DNA of 6,353 bases, from NCBI GenBank assembly GCA_021826835.1, contig JAKAYH010000138.1, positions 1 through 6,353 of the forward strand. The letters are read 5' to 3'. The notes under the pieces are model-generated. The model was not told the origin of the DNA, did not search any database, and worked only from the letters and a program-made list of their open reading frames with translations. The stretch is from Thermoplasmata archaeon. Lineage in GTDB: Archaea; Thermoplasmatota; Thermoplasmata; Thermoplasmatales; Thermoplasmataceae. The translations under genes were made by a program, and so were the position numbers. Below are positions 4,034-6,353 of this stretch, piece after piece (position 1 is the stretch's first letter; every line of letters begins with the position of its first letter).

Positions 4034-5463
4034 AGGAATTGAATAACTGGTTTCCAGTTTTTGGAGGTTTTTTGTATATTTCATCTCTTCTTTATTTATT
4101 ATTGGGAGGAGATATTATATTCTCGCCAGGTTATGGCTCGGTACAGGTTTTCTTTCTCCTGCTGGTTATTGCGATTATTCTTCCTTCGTTTGATATTATT
4201 TTATCACGGAGTGAGAGTGTCATCAAATTCTATCCCTCTGCTGCGTTCATGGCAATTGTTATACTCACAATGATGATCGACTTAAAATTCCTTATTCCTT
4301 TAATTTTCCAGACATTTTCATTACTTATACTTTTCAGATACATTCTTAAAAAAAGCAACTCTCCGGTTTATCATTTCTCGTATGTAATTTTTATTATTAT
4401 TCTGTTTTTTCTTCCGAACATCCTCAGGTTCTCAATTGTTGAATACACACCAAAAATACTTGTTTTTAGTATAGCAGATGATGCAAATATTATTGGCATA
4501 CCTCTCCTTTTCCAGTACGGGATTGTTATAGCTTCTCCATACTATTTCGTTCTTACCATAAGCATTCAATTTTCAATTATAATTTTTGTTCTTGGGTTTT
4601 TCCTTATGGAAAATGTCCGGGAAATTCTTTCAATTTCAGGAAGGAGAGCACAGGATGTTTCAGGAGTTGTATCAGTTTCATTTTCTCTATTGTCGTGCCA
4701 GTGTGAAACAGTCACTTCTATTATACCTGCCATAGGAGCAGAAGTACTCGGAGTCATATCAATTCCGCTGATCATTGAGAGCCTGCTCCTTTCTTTTACC
4801 ACATATATCCTGTTAAAGAGTCAGAAAAATGGTAGAAAACCAGTAATTTTTGATAAAATATGGAATGCAGATATAGTATCGAATTGGCTTGTGATTGTGA
4901 CCATATTTGCAATTATTGCATTACCCATACTAATCACTATTATTTCATATCTGGGTTACCAGAGAAACATATACATTTATTTTGCAAGTAACGTCGGAAT
5001 TTTAATTGCTACATACTTTTTTATTTATATTTTACAAAAATCCATGTCATGGAACATCTTTAGAGTTAAAGGGTACATCTATGCCCTTTTTTCCATTATC
5101 CTCATTATCCTGATGAGTGTCTGGTATGTTCCATCTGTTCTCGTGGCTACAGTTTCAAATGGAGTCCTGTATGGGATCATGGGAATTGCTTCTTCCCTGT
5201 CCGGGATATTACTGTTCATGATGGTTCATACTCTTGATAAGCAAACCAAAGCGATAGCCTACGAATATACATCTGGAATGTTTCCCTTAATATTTGCCAT
5301 ACTGTTCTATTATCTAATTATAAGTACAACTTCTGTCTGGCCCATCTATACCTATACTGATCAGATAATTTTTGCTCTTTCTCTGTTGGGTGTCTCACTT
5401 ATCCCTATGTGGTTTTTCGTCAACTATTCCATTTATGCGAGATTCTGGCATAACAAAGCCTAA
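4030..5463 (+). CDS. Large multi-TM membrane protein with intramembrane CQCE motif, function unknown
   Basis: A 477-residue protein with about 13-14 hydrophobic segments: near 8-30, 37-58, 68-84, 86-106, 114-133, 153-170, 171-194, 211-232, 236-263, 285-308, 318-337, 347-365, 371-398, 416-434 and 444-467; some of these may be half-helices. The polar loops are very short, and I recognise no named transporter family. The most distinctive part is 194-252: ENVREILSISGRRAQDVSG, then SVSFSLLSCQCETVTSIIPA, then a Gly/Pro-rich helix. C223, C225 and E226 lie in the middle of a hydrophobic segment, where a metal or disulfide/redox role would fit. These are its only two cysteines. The ATG overlaps the VIT-like stop, with SD at 4018-4023. 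The context suggests it forms a complex or pathway with the VIT-like and DUF211 proteins; metal or other solute transport is a guess. Confidence 0.8.
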   Translation: MKELNNWFPVFGGFLYISSLLYLLLGGDIIFSPGYGSVQVFFLLLVIAIILPSFDIILSRSESVIKFYPSAAFMAIVILTMMIDLKFLIPLIFQTFSLLILFRYILKKSNSPVYHFSYVIFIIILFFLPNILRFSIVEYTPKILVFSIADDANIIGIPLLFQYGIVIASPYYFVLTISIQFSIIIFVLGFFLMENVREILSISGRRAQDVSGVVSVSFSLLSCQCETVTSIIPAIGAEVLGVISIPLIIESLLLSFTTYILLKSQKNGRKPVIFDKIWNADIVSNWLVIVTIFAIIALPILITIISYLGYQRNIYIYFASNVGILIATYFFIYILQKSMSWNIFRVKGYIYALFSIILIILMSVWYVPSVLVATVSNGVLYGIMGIASSLSGILLFMMVHTLDKQTKAIAYEYTSGMFPLIFAILFYYLIISTTSVWPIYTYTDQIIFALSLLGVSLIPMWFFVNYSIYARFWHNKA

Positions 5464-5479
5464 AATATGCATAACTCTT

Positions 5480-6310
5480 ATGGAAAGCATGAACATTTCA
5501 TTCCTTAGAAAAGGAGATCATTATTTTCCAATATTGAAGGTTGGAAACGAAAAGAGAATCCTGAAGGAAAATGTTGATCTAAACAATTTTTATGCAAATA
5601 TTAATCATTACACGAAGTTGTATGAAGAACTGGAACCTGTTGATATAGAACCTGGGACAATCCCAGTATATCCTGGAAAAATTCTCTGCCCATCCTTGAA
5701 CTTCATGACACACTCTGCAGAGACTAAACAAAAAGTGCCTGAATACCCATACTTTTTTACAAAATTCAGGGATACAATCACTGGATGGAATTCACCCATT
5801 CTTAAGCATCGGGAAATGAGGCAACTTGATTATGAAGGGGAGATTGCTGCAATCATAGGAAAAAAAATCAAAAGTGCTGACGAGAAAACTGCTGAAGAAA
5901 GCATATGTGCCCTTGCTGTTGTGAATGATGTCAGTGCAAGGGATTATCAGGAACAGATTTCTCCCCCGTTTGGTAAAAATTGGGTTATGGGAAAAGCTGC
6001 AGATTCATTTTTACCCATTTCTTCATGGATTAAATTATATGAGGGAGACCCGGTAGAGTTTACCACTGAGGTGAATGGTGAAATAAGGCAGAAAGGAAAT
6101 ACAAAGGATATGATATTTCCTTTCAGGAAATTGATTTCTTACGTGAATAAATTTGTGACACTATACCCTGGGGACATGATACTTAGCGGTACACCTGACG
6201 GGGTAGCTAAATCCGGCAAATATCCATATCTCAAGAATGGTGATACAGTTAAGGTACAATCCTCAGGAATAGGATATATAGAGAACGTGGTGACGGAATT
6301 TGATTCGTGA
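5480..6310 (+). CDS. Fumarylacetoacetate hydrolase (FAH) family enzyme
   Basis: A 276-residue cytosolic enzyme of the FAH superfamily, which hydrolyses, decarboxylates or isomerises C-C bonds of beta-diketo acids with a bound Mg2+/Mn2+. Family motifs in order: YPGKILCPSLNFMTHSAE (64-81; catalytic H78/E81), QLDYEGEIAAIIGKKI (115-130; metal ligands E119 and E121), VVNDVSARDYQ (147-157; metal ligand D150), MGKAADSFLPISSW (170-183) and LYPGDMILSGTPDGVA (228-243). All expected active-site residues are present, so it should be active. The substrate (fumarylpyruvate, acylpyruvate, oxaloacetate, 2-keto-3-deoxy-sugar acid or similar) cannot be read from sequence. The frame stays open back to 5372 inside the previous gene, but homology begins after MESMNISFLRKG, so ATG 5480 is chosen; ATG 5489 is an alternative. 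It lies 16 nt after the membrane-protein stop, probably in the same transcript. Confidence 0.93.
   Translation: MESMNISFLRKGDHYFPILKVGNEKRILKENVDLNNFYANINHYTKLYEELEPVDIEPGTIPVYPGKILCPSLNFMTHSAETKQKVPEYPYFFTKFRDTITGWNSPILKHREMRQLDYEGEIAAIIGKKIKSADEKTAEESICALAVVNDVSARDYQEQISPPFGKNWVMGKAADSFLPISSWIKLYEGDPVEFTTEVNGEIRQKGNTKDMIFPFRKLISYVNKFVTLYPGDMILSGTPDGVAKSGKYPYLKNGDTVKVQSSGIGYIENVVTEFDS
6289..6293 (+). promoter_or_regulatory. Ribosome binding site for the overlapping downstream gene
   Basis: GGTGA, a strong archaeal SD, sits within the last codons of the FAH gene, 6 nt before TTG 6300. It is the main evidence that a new gene starts there. Confidence 0.6.
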
Positions 6311-6353
6311 AATAACTGAAGAAGAACTTCTAACAGAAACCATTCCTTTTAAC
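6300..6353 (+). CDS. N-terminus of a further operon gene, cut by the right edge
   Basis: From TTG 6300 a frame stays open for 18 codons to the window end: MIREITEEELLTETIPFN. It overlaps the FAH gene end by 11 nt and is preceded by GGTGA at ideal spacing. The first residues are acidic and look like an ordinary soluble protein N-terminus. Too little is present to name a family. The overlap implies co-expression with the FAH enzyme, so it may act in the same catabolic pathway. Confidence 0.55.
   Translation, partial: MIREITEEELLTETIPFN

Noticed and set aside
4566..4802. Minus-strand 78-codon frame
   Set aside because: It is antisense to the CQCE region of the 477-residue membrane protein, with no promoter or SD support.
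5372..5479. N-terminal extension of the FAH gene from ATG 5372
   Set aside because: It would overlap the membrane-protein gene by 92 nt; the extra residues have no FAH homology and the region is explained by the other frame.

Overview
The window looks like a piece of an AT-rich archaeal chromosome, most likely from the Thermoplasmata (Thermoplasma/Ferroplasma/Cuniculiplasma-like). This rests on three observations. A DUF211 protein, an essentially archaeal family, is present. The small multi-TM proteins have archaeal character. TATA-like A/T boxes sit about 24-27 nt upstream of several start codons with no Shine-Dalgarno motif, the pattern of leaderless archaeal transcription. The lineage is an inference; no rRNA or other marker gene is present.

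Left half, minus strand (1-2695). Reading down from 2695 are: a 33-residue single-TM microprotein too short for most gene callers; a CinA N-terminal/MoaB-like protein (COG1058 type) starting at GTG 9 nt beyond it; a VOC/glyoxalase-fold protein; an unrecognised four-TM protein with a Ser/Asn/Tyr/Trp-rich outer loop; and an aldo/keto reductase that runs off the left edge. The microprotein and CinA-like gene form one transcription unit. The other three each have their own TATA-like box at leaderless spacing.

Middle (2696-3227). No convincing intact gene is visible in about 530 bp. It holds a nearly palindromic TATA-like element, an unidentified 80-codon plus-strand reading frame, and a stretch that may be the decayed right end of a mobile element or broken gene. 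It ends with the promoter and ribosome binding site of the next operon.

Right half, plus strand (3228-6353). This is a compact run with 4-nt overlaps and strong SD motifs: DUF211 protein, VIT/CCC1-like five-TM protein, a 477-residue multi-TM protein with an intramembrane Cys-Gln-Cys-Glu motif, a fumarylacetoacetate hydrolase (FAH) family enzyme, and the first 18 codons of another gene starting at an overlapping TTG. The first three are translationally coupled. They are the best candidate for an uncharacterised system, plausibly metal handling or membrane transport: a small soluble ferredoxin-fold subunit, a VIT-like membrane protein without the usual metal-binding insert, and a large transporter-like protein with a possible soft-metal or redox Cys pair. 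The role of this module is inference only.
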